This document shows positions 55,548-64,000 of a stretch of DNA of 64,000 bases, one piece after another. The stretch spans positions 26,957,265 to 27,021,264 of the forward strand of contig OY294051.1 in assembly GCA_958510825.1 (NCBI GenBank). Reading direction: 5' to 3'. Source of the stretch: Brachypterus glaber. Its lineage: Eukaryota > Arthropoda > Insecta > Coleoptera > Kateretidae. The notes beneath the pieces were generated by a model. The model saw only the letters and a program-made list of their open reading frames with translations, did not search any database and was not told the DNA's origin. Within the stretch, counting starts at the first letter, position 1. Each line of letters opens with the position of its first letter. The translations under genes and the position numbers were made by a program.

Positions 55548-55792
55548 ACTCTCTAATTCTACCCCCATTTTTACAGTGTAGGTCCTAGTTTTGAGTACGC
55601 CCTTAAAACACAGCGAGATTATCTCTTGAAAACGTTTTAATTTTATGTTTAATAAACTTGTTGACATATTTTTAACGTGTTAATCCTTTGGGAATATAAA
55701 ACGTCTCATTTTCGTAGGTACTGTGATAAATATGTATGAATTTTTGTGATATTTCCCATAATGGACCTTGTTTGTTAGTTATTGTTGAAGAG

Positions 55793-55868
55793 GAGCGGTG
55801 GTAGCTCAGTCGTGAAGACTCTGGTCTGGTAACCAAGAGGTCCGAGGTTTGATCATCGGTCGGAGACA
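55793..55868 (+). other. tRNA-like segment (degenerate)
   Basis: GGTAGCTCAGTCGTGAAGA resembles an A-box region and GAGGTTTGATCATCGG a weak B box, spaced as in a tRNA. The acceptor stem does not close and the B box departs from consensus, so this is probably a tRNA-derived head or pseudogene. It abuts the fold-back at 55869. Confidence 0.55.
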
Positions 55869-56125
55869 ACGAACTAATAACTCTTCTCTCTAAAATACGC
55901 ATACCGTTAACATAAAGTATCGCCAACATCTCGGTTTGTTTGTAAACAAATAGTAGGTATATTCAGGCCTGAACAATAACAGTTACCAGTAACTGTTATT
56001 GTTGTCTCTGTTAGAACAAAGCTGTGCGAGTAAGACAGACAAATGTATATGTTGGCTACGTTTTTGTCAGTTTTTACAAATGAAATGCCTATTCTAGAGA
56101 GAAGAGTTATTAGTTCGTTGGTCGG
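55869..56125. mobile_element. Fold-back of unit U with a central perfect palindrome
   Basis: CGAACTAATAACTCTTCTCT at the left is mirrored by AGAGAAGAGTTATTAGTTCG at the right. The centre has AATAACAGTTAC-ca-GTAACTGTTATT. A single unit U (about 106 bp) occurs alone and inverted at 59580-59687. Confidence 0.75.
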
Positions 56126-56334
56126 AGAACAAACTTTTAAAGTAAAAATTTCACTGTAACTAATTGCTTCGTACGTTTCAAAACTTTACACCCGAAATCC
56201 AATGTGATCGGGTTCTCTAACAAAAATCTTAATAATATCATCCTTAATAGGTCAATAAAACAATTGATCGTTTTTATGGACACACCTGGTATACTTCATA
56301 TAAAGTATACTTCATTAGAGTCTACACTGAGAAT

Positions 56335-56507
56335 TCGTTACCCTAGTAAATACTAAACGTTTTTGCCTATTTAGAACCCCAGGCAACATTTGTCATTAAT
56401 TACAAGTTGTTACAGTAAAACATAACAGAACAACGTTAACAAATATTGTCTGGGATTTCAAATAAGCAAAAACGTTCAGTATTTACCACATTAACGATTT
56501 CTCAGTG
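56335..56507. mobile_element. CACTGAGA-type TA MITE, 173 bp
   Basis: TA-CACTGAGAATTCGTTACC and ACGATTTCTCAGTG-TA are the ends. It is intact and uninterrupted. Confidence 0.85.
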
Positions 56508-56535
56508 TATATGAAAGTACACCATATTATCAGTC

Positions 56536-56745
56536 ATCGGCGGATTTCCAGTGCTCGCATAGGCGCCGCGTCGATTCTAGCGTTGACGCGAGGTTTCAAA
56601 TATTTACATTTTTATTTCTTTTTATCTTATTTTTTTTAATGATTGTATTTAAACGGGTTAGGTGGGATAAAAAGTTATCGATAAATAAAAAACTTTCGTA
56701 TTCTTAAAAGATACAAATCGAATATCGGTTTTTCCTTCGAAAAAC
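56536..56745 (+). repeat. Dispersed repeat Q, copy 2
   Basis: GGCGGATTTCCAG, CGCCGCGTCGATTCTAGCG and AAAAGTTATCGATAAATAAA match 40905-41115, which lies inside another CACTGAGA-type MITE. Here the repeat lies about 30 bp outside the MITE. Confidence 0.75.
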
Positions 56746-56749
56746 ACCG

Positions 56750-57530
56750 ATTTATATATACATATTTATAGTTAATATGTATAGTCAATATTGTTGTGAG
56801 TAACAAATTAGTCGTCAAATGTTTCGATTTAGTGACCTTTATAAAAATTTCCCTCATAATTCGGTAAAATTATTCCGTAAGCCTATGTTTCTGTGTTTAT
56901 TTTCAACGTTGATGAGTCATAACTGAGTTTATTCCGATTACTGCATATTATAGACAAAGGTGGGTTTTACGAGATTTCTCTTTTAAGAAAAAATCAAGAC
57001 AAGAATCATGACCCCTCGACTCTTGATTAAATTTGTTGTCTTTTTTATACACCTAACACTAAAAAGTTTAGGTAAGCCATGGAAATAAACAATCATTGTC
57101 AAAAAGAAAACTTATCTGGCCTAGTGCGGTGATATTTTAACGGATGATACTAAGATCAAGAGTCCTGACAATCATGCCTCTCGTGAGACAAAACAAGAAG
57201 GTAATCGTCGAGAATCTTACTAAACAAAACAAGAAAGTAATTTGCGAGAAATGGCCAAGACAAGATCCAACTATTTCTCGTTTCGAAAATCAAAATTCCC
57301 GAAAATCGAGACGAGGTTCCATTTTTCGGCTATCGTAAACATCTAGACAACGTTAGGATTTATGTTTAAAAAAAATCAGAAATATTTTGAAAATTTGAAG
57401 TGCCAAATTTCCAAACAAATAATTCAAAATTTTTTATTATTGTAAATTTTTGTATAATTTTGTTAACAGTTAATTATGGTATAAAACACCTATAAGGTGC
57501 CAAAAAGATTATAAATGAATAAATAAATAA
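56750..57530. other. No supported gene
   Basis: A 64-codon frame at 57144-57338 contains a 12-residue near-duplication (RQNKKVIVENLT / KQNKKVICEKWP) and is rich in K, R and S. It has no partner or context and is more likely a chance frame across a short tandem duplication. Confidence 0.4.
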
Positions 57531-57533
57531 ATA

Positions 57534-58113
57534 AACAAGTCGTGAATATATGTAATGCTACGCATTCCATTATATACTATTCACAGTAAATGGTATATTG
57601 CATTTTCCCAAATATGTACTTAAAAAAAAGTCAAAAATTAAAAAAATGAATTTTTTTTTCAAACGATCTTTTTTTGAAAAACGAAAAATTAAATTAAATC
57701 GAAAAAAAGTTTCAAAACCTTTAATTTTTTTTTATTTTCTTAAAAAAAAAACAAAAAGTTTATAAAAAAAATGGAAAACTATATGTTCTTTATTTTTTTA
57801 ACCCCGCATGACTTTTTTGTTTTTGACGGCATTACTTTGAAAAACAATAGGGATCTTCCCCTCATAGATATTTACTGAAAATTTGAAGTCGATCGGAGTA
57901 TTCGTTTTTGAGTTATTGTGTCTACAAAAAACTCGACATCGGACAGACAGAAAGACAGACGGACAGACTGACATTTTCAAAGTTTCTTTATTTTTTCATG
58001 AAACACATTTGTATCCAAGAATTTTTTGTCTAGGACGTTTCTTGGCGATTTTGGATAATTCGAAACTACCGTATAATACTATTCTAGCACTACGCGCTGT
58101 GAATAGTATAATA
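57534..58113 (+). mobile_element. T family element, copy 1
   Basis: It starts ACAAGTCGTGAATATATG and GCTACGCATTCCATTA and ends with the hairpin ACTATTCTAGCACTACGCGC followed by TGTGAATAGTATAATA. A GGACAGACAGAAAGACAGAC tract lies near 57938. The frames across 57798-58143 are artefacts. Confidence 0.8.
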
Positions 58114-58222
58114 AAACGGTCCTTTTCTGGTGAAAGTGTTTAATATGTATGAATTTAATCCGGGAACTCGGTACTGGAATTGCTCCGAAGTCTGTGGAAA
58201 TTATCATTACTATTACTCCGGG

Positions 58223-58249
58223 CAACGGAAAAGCTGGGCTTTCCCGTTG
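58223..58249. repeat. Short hairpin
   Basis: CAACGGAAAAGC pairs with GCTTTCCCGTTG, with one bulge. It lies within the 61-codon frame at 58130-58315, which is otherwise unsupported. Confidence 0.6.
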
Positions 58250-58319
58250 TTTATGGAATCATTTCGCTTTGCGTTTATTAAAAAAAGAGATTTTCTTATT
58301 CATAAAATGAATTAAATAG

Positions 58320-58845
58320 TTTAAATGTTTTATTTTCTCGTGGCATAAAATATTTCTAGAGAAGTGTCTGCAAACATTATGAATTAATTTAGTTTTTTTT
58401 TAACGTGGGTGTTGGATAAAAAATCTAATCTTACTAACTATAGATTTATTTCTATTTTTGTCTTTTAAAGACATCGTTGATATTAATTTTCCTACGGTCC
58501 TCTATGAAAATGACATTTAGCACACTCATTTGTTCTTTGGAAAACGCCTTATATCACCCTAGTGTGATATTTATGTATGGAGGGTTGTCTAATTTTATTT
58601 AGATATTTAAGGCCTATCCAGAAGCTTGCATAACAACATAAAACATAAGAATACGATGCCGTGATTGGCTTACAGGATACATGACGGCACATGAAGGTAA
58701 ATGAAAATCATATTTTCTATTTGACATACATATATAAATTTGTATGTTATTTATTATTATTATTTTGTGCTTGCTTTTCTTAAAAATTAATAAAAATTAG
58801 AAAATTTTAAAATAAGAAACTTCATATTTTTTCGAGATTGTAGGA
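58320..58845. other. No feature recognised
   Basis: This is AT-rich, with one small palindrome (TATCACcctaGTGTGATA) near 58552. Confidence 0.45.
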
Positions 58846-58865
58846 AAAATAATGAACATAACGCG

Positions 58866-58970
58866 TTGGAAAGTGTATTTCATACACTTGTGGGGTTTCC
58901 TCACTCGCCTGGTGGCTCGTTCGTAAACCTTCCCACTCGCGTGAAATATATCACTTTCCACACTAGTTAT
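58866..58970. repeat. Stepped hairpin module 10
   Basis: GGAAAGTG (58868-58875) pairs with CACTTTCC (58952-58959), TATTTCA (58876-58882) with TGAAATA (58942-58948), and GGTTT with AAACC. The apex is CTCGCC-tggt-GGCTCG. GTAGGAAAAATA precedes the module and ATACTATTTTACCTCC follows it. Confidence 0.9.
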
Positions 58971-59147
58971 GTAACATACTATTTTACCTCCTACCTTCTT
59001 GAACCGTTCAAGTAAACAGAAAGTTCAAAAAGTGTAGGTGGTTTAAGCAAGACTGGCGCGAGGTAGATATGAGAGGAGTGTTACGCCTCCAATATTTACA
59101 AAATATAGGAAAAATTACATTATTTTCTCATGAGAACATTAACTCTC

Positions 59148-59579
59148 GTTTTTTGAGATATAGCGCACAGTGGTTTTTCTGCCCATAGTTGCAGTAGAAA
59201 TAATAATAAAGTTCTAATTAATATTTTTTACGGTGGATTGGTTTTTTATTAATAGGGTCTAAGCCAAAAAAAGCGGATTTTAAATACCGTTATTCGTTTA
59301 TTTTTTATAGGCTTCTAGTTTAAAAAAATGAGATTTTTTCGCATTTGTTCGATATATTTTGATAAAATTTTAATATAAATACTAATTAGTATCTTTAAAG
59401 ATACGACTCTAATTTTTATACGCAATACTAACACATGGTGTGGGTTATAACTATAAAAAAGTTTTAGATTTATTCCAGTGACGGAGATTTTACCGCGGGC
59501 TATAAAAAAAAAACAATATATTTTACTTATTTATTTATAGAGGAACATCACGATAAATTAAATTTATTTTGAAAAAATT
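59148..59579 (+). repeat. Family G, half copy
   Basis: TTTTTTGAGATATAGCGCAC to the central CCAGTGACGGAGATTTTACC matches half of 43910-44955. It ends abruptly at unit U (59580). Confidence 0.8.
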
Positions 59580-59687
59580 CAGGTCTGAATATACCTACTA
59601 TTTGTTTACAAACAAACCGAGATGTTGGCGATACTTTATATTAACGGTATGCGTATTCTAGAGAGAAGAGTTATTAGTTCGTTGGAT
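59580..59687 (-). repeat. Unit U, single inverted copy
   Basis: AGGTCTGAATATACCTACTA through AGTTATTAGTTCGTTGG is the inverse of 55869-55975. Confidence 0.85.
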
Positions 59688-60159
59688 CATTATCATTTTC
59701 ATCATTATGATTATAAATGTAAAATTTTTAATTGTTATATTTAATATACTATAAAATTATTGATATATTCTGCAGGTTATCTTCTTGCTATCAGGGCCTC
59801 CAGTATAATTAAATTTTTCAATTTCAAAGAATCCGTGTTTTTTGTAAACAGGGTTAAATTAAAACCAAATTTGTAAAGAGTCTGTCACTGTCAACTATTA
59901 AATTTAAACACGAAACATCCGTAAGTGTATGCTTCGCATTGAACAGCGCATAATCCATCAATAGGTAATAATCCATCAATAGGGTGGAACGAAAATTGAA
60001 AATTTTTAAATTCTAATGTTGGGGAAAAGTTGGCCCTTAGGACCAATGATTTCGCTTTGATCAAATAATATCTTTATCTGCCCCCAGCGGCAAATACATT
60101 TTATATTTAGTCATAAATATCGAATCAAATAAATCCAACTCTGCTTGTTTAAAGTTACT

Positions 60160-61000
60160 TTTTGATATTTTTTTTATATGACCAGATACAACTTATTATA
60201 GCGAACCATGATTTATTATAAAAGCAATTTTATTACAGTTTATTTTTTCCAAAAAACACGGTTAAAAAAAGTCAGCGCATTTTTGTGCATTTGAAAAAGG
60301 GCTCCTAATTTCGGACATATCCGAAAAATTTTTTTCCAGAGTAGATCTGGATCCCATTGCTTATGTTTCTTGTTATTCCTTCACATTTAAGACGTAATTT
60401 AATCATTAAGCGATTTTCTACGAAATACTATAGGAACTATAATTTTAGATTCCCAATTTCGAATATCTTAGTATCTTAGGTTTTTCGTTTTTTCAAAATT
60501 GTTTATCTTAGTTTGTTGTATCATTATAAAAATAATAATTAATGGTTGGTTATCCTGAATAATAATTACCTTGCGGATATCCGAAATTAGGAATCAAATG
60601 CACAAAAATGGTCTATCCGAAATTAGGCAACTTTCTGCTTTTTAGATTAGAAATTTGTAGAATGTTTACGTTTTCAAATTGCTTAATTATGAATAGTGGA
60701 TCAACTTAACTAACATCATAACCCAAGACAGAATCACGAACTTTTATAACGATTATTTATAAAATAAACAAGCATAATAATGCAACTGAGCACAAAACTG
60801 CCATTTGCAATATAAACGATTTGTGCTGCCATTTAAAGGGGAGAAGCTCTACCGTTATCATATTACAGGACGGTTTTAGTTTGACTTTTGGCTTCACATA
60901 AAAGTAGGTTTCTGTTTACCTTTGCAGACAGTATCTTAAATACACTACTATCCGAAATTTGGAAACCATCCGAAATTAGGCGCATTTCCTCTATATATTT
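60160..61000 (+). repeat. Dispersed repeat P, copy 2
   Basis: This is the counterpart of 37530-38335. This copy includes CGGACATATCCG near 60316, which is missing from copy 1. Confidence 0.8.
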
Positions 61001-61119
61001 TTTAGAACTAAATATATAAAAACTATGTCAACAAGATTTTTAGAATACGTGTAAATGAGCAGCCCGTGGATAAATGGAGTATAATATAATAAAAAGCATT
61101 TTACTAATAAAGCGCTATT

Positions 61120-61811
61120 ATTATTATTCACAGCGCATGCGCTAGAATAATATTATACGGTATACTTTTACACACGGATCTGTGGGTACGGAAAATATGT
61201 GAAGAATGAGTGTGCAAGTGAGAGGCCCGTTGCAGGCAAGCACGCCTTATAAAGCGTTTGACGGAAAGAAGAGAGCCACCCCCTTTCGTCGGAGACTATA
61301 GTTTCTAATTTCCCAAAATCGCCAAAAAACGTCCTAGACGAAAAATTCTTGGATACAAATCGCCTTGTAAATTCCGAAACATCGTATCTGAAAAATCACC
61401 ACTTGACAGGTATAGCAAATTGTTATATTATAACAATTAATAAGATATTTATTTAGAAATTTATTAATTACATATAAACAAGAATAAGTTCTTATTCATA
61501 TAAATTAGTCAATTATTAAATTACTACCCCACTAATTCCATAAAAAAGAATAATTTCTAGTCTCTGGCAAGTTGCCATTTTTTAGATACGATGTTTCGGA
61601 ATTTACATGAAAAAATAAGAAACTTTATAAATGTCCGTCCGTCCGTCTGTCCGTCTGTTTCAATTATTTTTCTTTTTTCAAGTAGATCTTTTTTTTTAAA
61701 TGTTAATTTTTTATTTTTTTTTATTATTTTTTTAAAGTATTTGGGAAATGCAATATACCATTTACTGTGAATAATATATAATGGAATGCATTACATATCC
61801 TCACGGCTTGT
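61120..61811 (-). mobile_element. T family element, copy 3 (inverted), with nested MITE
   Basis: The left end has CACAGCGCATGCGCTAGAAT and the right end TCCTCACGGCTTGT. A MITE occupies 61366-61607. A GTCCGTCCGTCTGTCCGTCT tract is at about 61635. Confidence 0.8.
61366..61607. mobile_element. 242-bp MITE in T copy 3
   Basis: TGTAAATTCCGAAACATCGT and ACGATGTTTCGGAATTTACA are perfect inverted ends, with TCTGAAAAAT/ATTTTTTAGA continuing inward. T copy 2 near 54830 runs across this point without the insert. Confidence 0.85.
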
Positions 61812-62167
61812 TTGATATTTACAATTATGGCGAAGGCGCTATCATTGCTATGAATATTATTTATAGCAAATATTCAAATTTTTTATATTTATTGAGTTCA
61901 AGATATTTTTTTTATGAACTGGAGATTCTGGAGGGTTTTTGTAACTAATCTTAATTAATAGACCTCGGGAGCTAGCGAACTGTTCATACGTTCATGAGCG
62001 TAGCATTAATTTAACACTTCTGAGAAGCGAGCGAAGACGTCTGTCGGACAGCTGTCCCCACCCTATAACACTGTGCACGGCAGTGTATTTATAAAAAAAG
62101 TTAAAAAGGTGACAAAAGATGAGTCATAGCTCGCAAGTCCCCGACCCTTGTTAATTAAAGAGACTAT

Positions 62168-62306
62168 ACCGGGTGTCCCACCAGGTTCTTGACAAGCTAT
62201 ATCTCGGTTATTTGAAAATATAGAAATGTTTGCAAAAAATAACCTTAAATAGGAGACGAAGAAGATTTTATTGACATATCCGAAAATATTCACGTATGTG
62301 TATATA
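62168..62306 (+). repeat. Extra left terminus of the CCGGGTGTCCC element
   Basis: CCGGGTGTCCCACCAGG and TTGACAAGCTATATCTC are repeated 139 bp further on at 62307, giving two successive left ends. Confidence 0.8.
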
Positions 62307-63309
62307 CCGGGTGTCCCACCAGATTCTTGACAAGCTATATCTCCGTTATTTGAAAAGATAGATTTTTTTGCAAAAAACAGCGTTAAATGGGAGTCATTGA
62401 AGTTTTTATTCAAATATCCAAAACCACCTCTTGCTTACCCACCCTCTTGAAACCACCCCCAACTTCTGTTTTTCAAATAGCACCTTCCAATTTTTATAAA
62501 AGAATATGAAAGTACATTTCATTCTGAATTCAACCATGTATTATATAAGTGGTATCTTATCATTTAAGGGGCTCCAAATAACAATTATTATTTATTAATA
62601 ATAGGGTGGTATTTAGAACAAAGTTGCAGGTGGTTCCAAGAGAGTGGGTTATTAAGGGTGGTTTATAGATACATTAATCAGTTCTCTTTTAGATATAATC
62701 TAACGTGAGTTTTTGGATTTTTTTTTTATGAAAAATATTGCTTGTGATCTGATGGGGTTGTACTTTGTAGCCCCTTGAAAAAATATGATATTATCTATAC
62801 ATGGTTGAATTTAGAATAAAATGTGCTTTCATATTCTCTAGTAAAAATGGGGGGGGGCTATTTAAAAAACAAAAGTTGGCAGTGGTTCCAAGAGGGGTAG
62901 TTTTGCGTAAATCAGTAAATACTACTTTGACTAGCATTTAATTTTGTTTTTTTCGATTTTTTTTATCTTTTTAAACAACAGAGATATAGCCCGTCTAAAA
63001 CCTGGTGGGACAGTATTATTAATAAATAATAGTTGTTATTTGGAGCCCCTTTAAGAAATAAGATACTACTTATAATACATGGTTGAATTAAGAATATAAT
63101 TTACTTTTATATTCTTTGATAAAAATGGGGGGGTGCTATTTGAAAAACAAAAGTTGGGGGTGGTTCCAAGGGGGTGGGTAAGCAAAGGGTGGTTTTGGAT
63201 ACGCGAATTAAAACTTTAATAGCTCCCATTTAACGCTGTTTTTTGCAAAAAAAAATATCTTTTTAAATAACGGAGATATAGCTTGTCAAGAACCTGGTGG
63301 GACACCCGG
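62307..63309. mobile_element. 1.0-kb CCGGGTGTCCC fold-back
   Basis: CCGGGTGTCCCACCAG and CTGGTGGGACACCCGG are the ends, flanked by TATA on the left and TATA on the right. Arm landmarks such as CAACCATGTATTATA and GGGGCTCCAAATAACA occur inverted at about 63010-63085. A further internal near-copy (ACATGGTTGAATTTAG) near 62797 shows additional rearrangement. The 116-codon minus-strand frame over 62063-62413 reads through the two left ends. Confidence 0.8.
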
Positions 63310-63669
63310 TATATTTTAATCTGTGTGTGTTTTTGACAACTTTGGACTTTTGAAAACTATCGTGTAATGTTACTCTTCTAGACTTGAGACTGCGAAATAT
63401 ATGGCAATAATCCATCAAATATAAATTCAGTATGAGGTGATTGTAGGTGAGGTGAGCTCATTGAACTCTAGGATTTATTGAATTTTTAGCCGATCTAAAC
63501 ATGCAACGTTTGTTTTCAAACAAACTGCAATCAGCTTTCTCTCCTTCTCTCTTATTATATACAAACGTTTTTAAAATAACCCGATTTAGTACAGGGTGCT
63601 TCTGGAAACTATGGCTCATCTTAAAGATCTTAAAATTAAAGTCAGAAAGAAGGAAAAGAGACAAAAGTA
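63310..63669. other. No feature recognised
   Basis: AGTACAGGGTGCTTCTGGAA near 63589 resembles the CAGGGTG-type ends of TA elements, but no partner was found. Confidence 0.4.
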
Positions 63670-63790
63670 CACTGAGAATTTGATACCGAACGATTTTCTA
63701 TATTTGGAACTCCTCGCAAGTTTAGTTATTAAATTGAAGTTGTTATAGGTAGTAATAATTACAGAAGAACGTTATGTTTCACTTTAACAA
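63670..63790 (+). mobile_element. CACTGAGA-type MITE, left part
   Basis: TA-CACTGAGAATTTGATACC is followed by related interior sequence (TTGGAACTCCTCGCAAG). The right terminus was not found. Confidence 0.65.
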
Positions 63791-63801
63791 TTGGTATTTA
63801 A

Positions 63802-64000
63802 CACGTTCACTGCCAATAACGCTTATAATCGTCAAGGCATGCTTAGGCCGAATGCCACTGACGCTTATCAGCGTTCTATACCCATTGAGTCTTTGAAGAA
63901 GCCAGTTTTGTAAATGCTTTGTAGGGTCGCCATTAGGCTTTGGCTTGTATTACCCCGTGTCCATATTGCTTGCAACTACCTTATGAATTGTGATTATTTA
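63802..64000 (+). mobile_element. TTAA element left end, running off the window
   Basis: TTAA at 63798-63801 is followed by CACGTTCACTGCC, like 3061. ACGCTTATAATCGTC and GACGCTTATCAGCGT are a diverged internal pair. The right end is beyond 64000. Confidence 0.5.

Noticed and set aside
55793..55868. Functional tRNA gene on the plus strand
   Set aside because: The B box departs from consensus and neither the acceptor nor the anticodon stem closes well.
57144..57338. 64-codon basic protein with internal duplication
   Set aside because: The duplication is a 36-bp tandem repeat. There is no family, no second copy and no gene context.
58130..58315. 61-codon frame with aromatic-rich composition
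   Set aside because: It contains a hairpin at 58223-58249 and lies next to a T element. No homology is recognised.
62063..62413. 116-codon minus-strand frame with internal peptide repeat
   Set aside because: It is produced by two successive left ends of the CCGGGTGTCCC element, not by a repeated protein domain.

Overview
This window looks like AT-rich nuclear DNA from an arthropod, most likely an insect; a beetle is only a weak guess. The evidence is the base composition, the density of short TA-target and TTAA-target inverted-repeat elements, a tRNA-derived SINE, a non-LTR retrotransposon tail, and intron-like exon remnants. There are no operons, ribosome binding sites or dense open frames. 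I found no intact host gene. The longest plausible open frame, 127 codons, lies inside a transposable element, and most other open frames are shadows across repeats.

Layout. Positions 1-8.2 kb hold a split piggyBac-like element, a 98-bp TTAA element, several hairpin modules and a long-TIR element with two micro-exons. Positions 9.9-15.3 kb are a dense stack of fold-back elements. Positions 13.1-19.6 kb are bounded by inverted copies of one element that carry a decayed exon. Positions 15.8-17.9 kb hold a young 424-bp MITE and a TTAA MITE nested in a larger fold-back. Positions 20.3-24.1 kb hold a 974-bp palindrome with a MITE at its centre, two more fold-backs and a head-to-tail element pair with a 50-codon open frame. 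Positions 24.9-25.3 kb are a 99-bp tandem array.

Positions 26.6-35.8 kb contain copies of two fold-back families (called F1 and F2 here), a 1.9-kb fold-back transposon with a decayed protein, and a 0.93-kb element with an open frame. Position 36.4 kb has a LINE tail and a 20-bp satellite. Positions 37-46 kb are more dispersed repeats. Positions 46.9-48.1 kb are a TA element interrupted by a SINE. Positions 49-50.6 kb and 38.6-38.9 kb carry hammerhead-like cores inside inverted repeats. Positions 52-64 kb contain further fold-backs and several copies of a family called T here.

The main theme is fold-back DNA. At least a dozen loci share the same architecture: a stepped hairpin with a small GC-rich apical hairpin, often between ATAGTATA-like and TATACTAT-like flanks. 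The arm sequence differs between families but stays self-complementary. Five insertions can be compared with related copies in this same window that lack the insert, giving a partial order of events: three TA cases, one TTAA case and one less certain junction. All family names are local labels, and all identities come from reading by eye without database searches.
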